Shown here in pieces: positions 5,141-5,205 of a stretch of DNA of 5,205 bases (positions are counted from its first letter, which is position 1; each line of letters opens with the position of its first letter). The DNA lies in the NCBI GenBank assembly GCA_030621805.1, contig JAUXGY010000161.1, positions 1-5,205 of the forward strand. Direction: 5' to 3'. The stretch is from Kiritimatiellales bacterium (GTDB lineage: Bacteria > Verrucomicrobiota > Kiritimatiellia > Kiritimatiellales > Pontiellaceae). The notes under the pieces were generated by a model that saw only the letters and a list, made by a program, of their open reading frames with translations, ran no database searches and was not told the DNA's origin. A program made the position numbers and the translations under genes.

Positions 5141-5205
5141 CTACCTTACGGTCGTGAAGGACCATTGCGTTCCGGTGGTTGTTCCGGTTGCGTTCACTTC
5201 ATCGA
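5141..5205 (-). CDS. C-terminal end of a convergent, probably secreted, multidomain protein
   Basis: Reading the minus strand from the right edge, 20 complete codons precede TAG at 5143-5141. They encode a tail reading DEVNATGTTTGTQWSFTTVR, and the partial first codon (..TC) would allow Val or Ile before it. The pattern '(WR)VDEVN..G...G..WSFTT' is what I recall from the last strands of fibronectin-III-like or LamG-associated domains in large extracellular proteins of Planctomycetes and Verrucomicrobia/Kiritimatiellota. The Thr/Gly-rich composition fits a secreted beta-sandwich. The gene ends 21 bp from the hairpin terminator stop side, which supports a real 3' end. The rest of the gene is outside the window, so the overall function is unknown. 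Confidence 0.65.
   Translation of the reverse strand, partial: DEVNATGTTTGTQWSFTTVR

Overview
The window looks like a chromosomal segment from a Gram-negative (diderm) bacterium. Three consecutive genes encode proteins with lipoprotein signal peptides, and the first belongs to the outer-membrane LpoB family. The G+C content is moderate. The fragment at the right edge ends in a motif (VDEVN...WSFTT) that I associate with large secreted proteins of the Planctomycetes-Verrucomicrobia-Kiritimatiellota group. A Verrucomicrobia/Kiritimatiellota-like origin is my best guess, but it is an inference and no marker gene is present to prove it.

Layout. Positions 1-672 (minus strand) hold the first 224 codons of a DUF1643-like gene that runs off the left edge. 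A possible 44-codon gene lies just upstream of it (683-817, minus). Its ATG overlaps head-to-head with the ATG of a plus-strand CvpA-family membrane protein gene (816-1730). A 95-bp gap follows, with a sigma70-like promoter candidate and a strong ribosome binding site. Then come three plus-strand lipoprotein genes: an LpoB-family peptidoglycan synthase activator (1826-2428), a COG3014-type TPR-like lipoprotein (2525-3952) and an LPP20-family lipoprotein (3961-4983). A rho-independent hairpin flanked by A and T tracts (5078-5120) closes the cluster. It also appears to serve a convergent minus-strand gene, of which only the last 20 codons are visible (5141-5205).

How the genes fit together. The order LpoB-like, COG3014, LPP20-like is, from my knowledge of these families, a recurrent envelope module in diderm bacteria. 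Here it sits directly downstream of an inner-membrane CvpA-like protein. The reasonable reading is an envelope-maintenance unit: an inner-membrane CvpA-like protein, an outer-membrane lipoprotein that stimulates a class A penicillin-binding protein, and two partner lipoproteins of unknown mechanism.

The most unusual local structure is a small repeat system (GGCAGAAT.../...ATTCTGCC) between the LpoB and COG3014 genes. It invades the 5' end of the COG3014 gene, so part of that protein's signal peptide is encoded by repeat sequence. I found no CRISPR array, tRNA, rRNA, insertion sequence, defence system or toxin-antitoxin pair.
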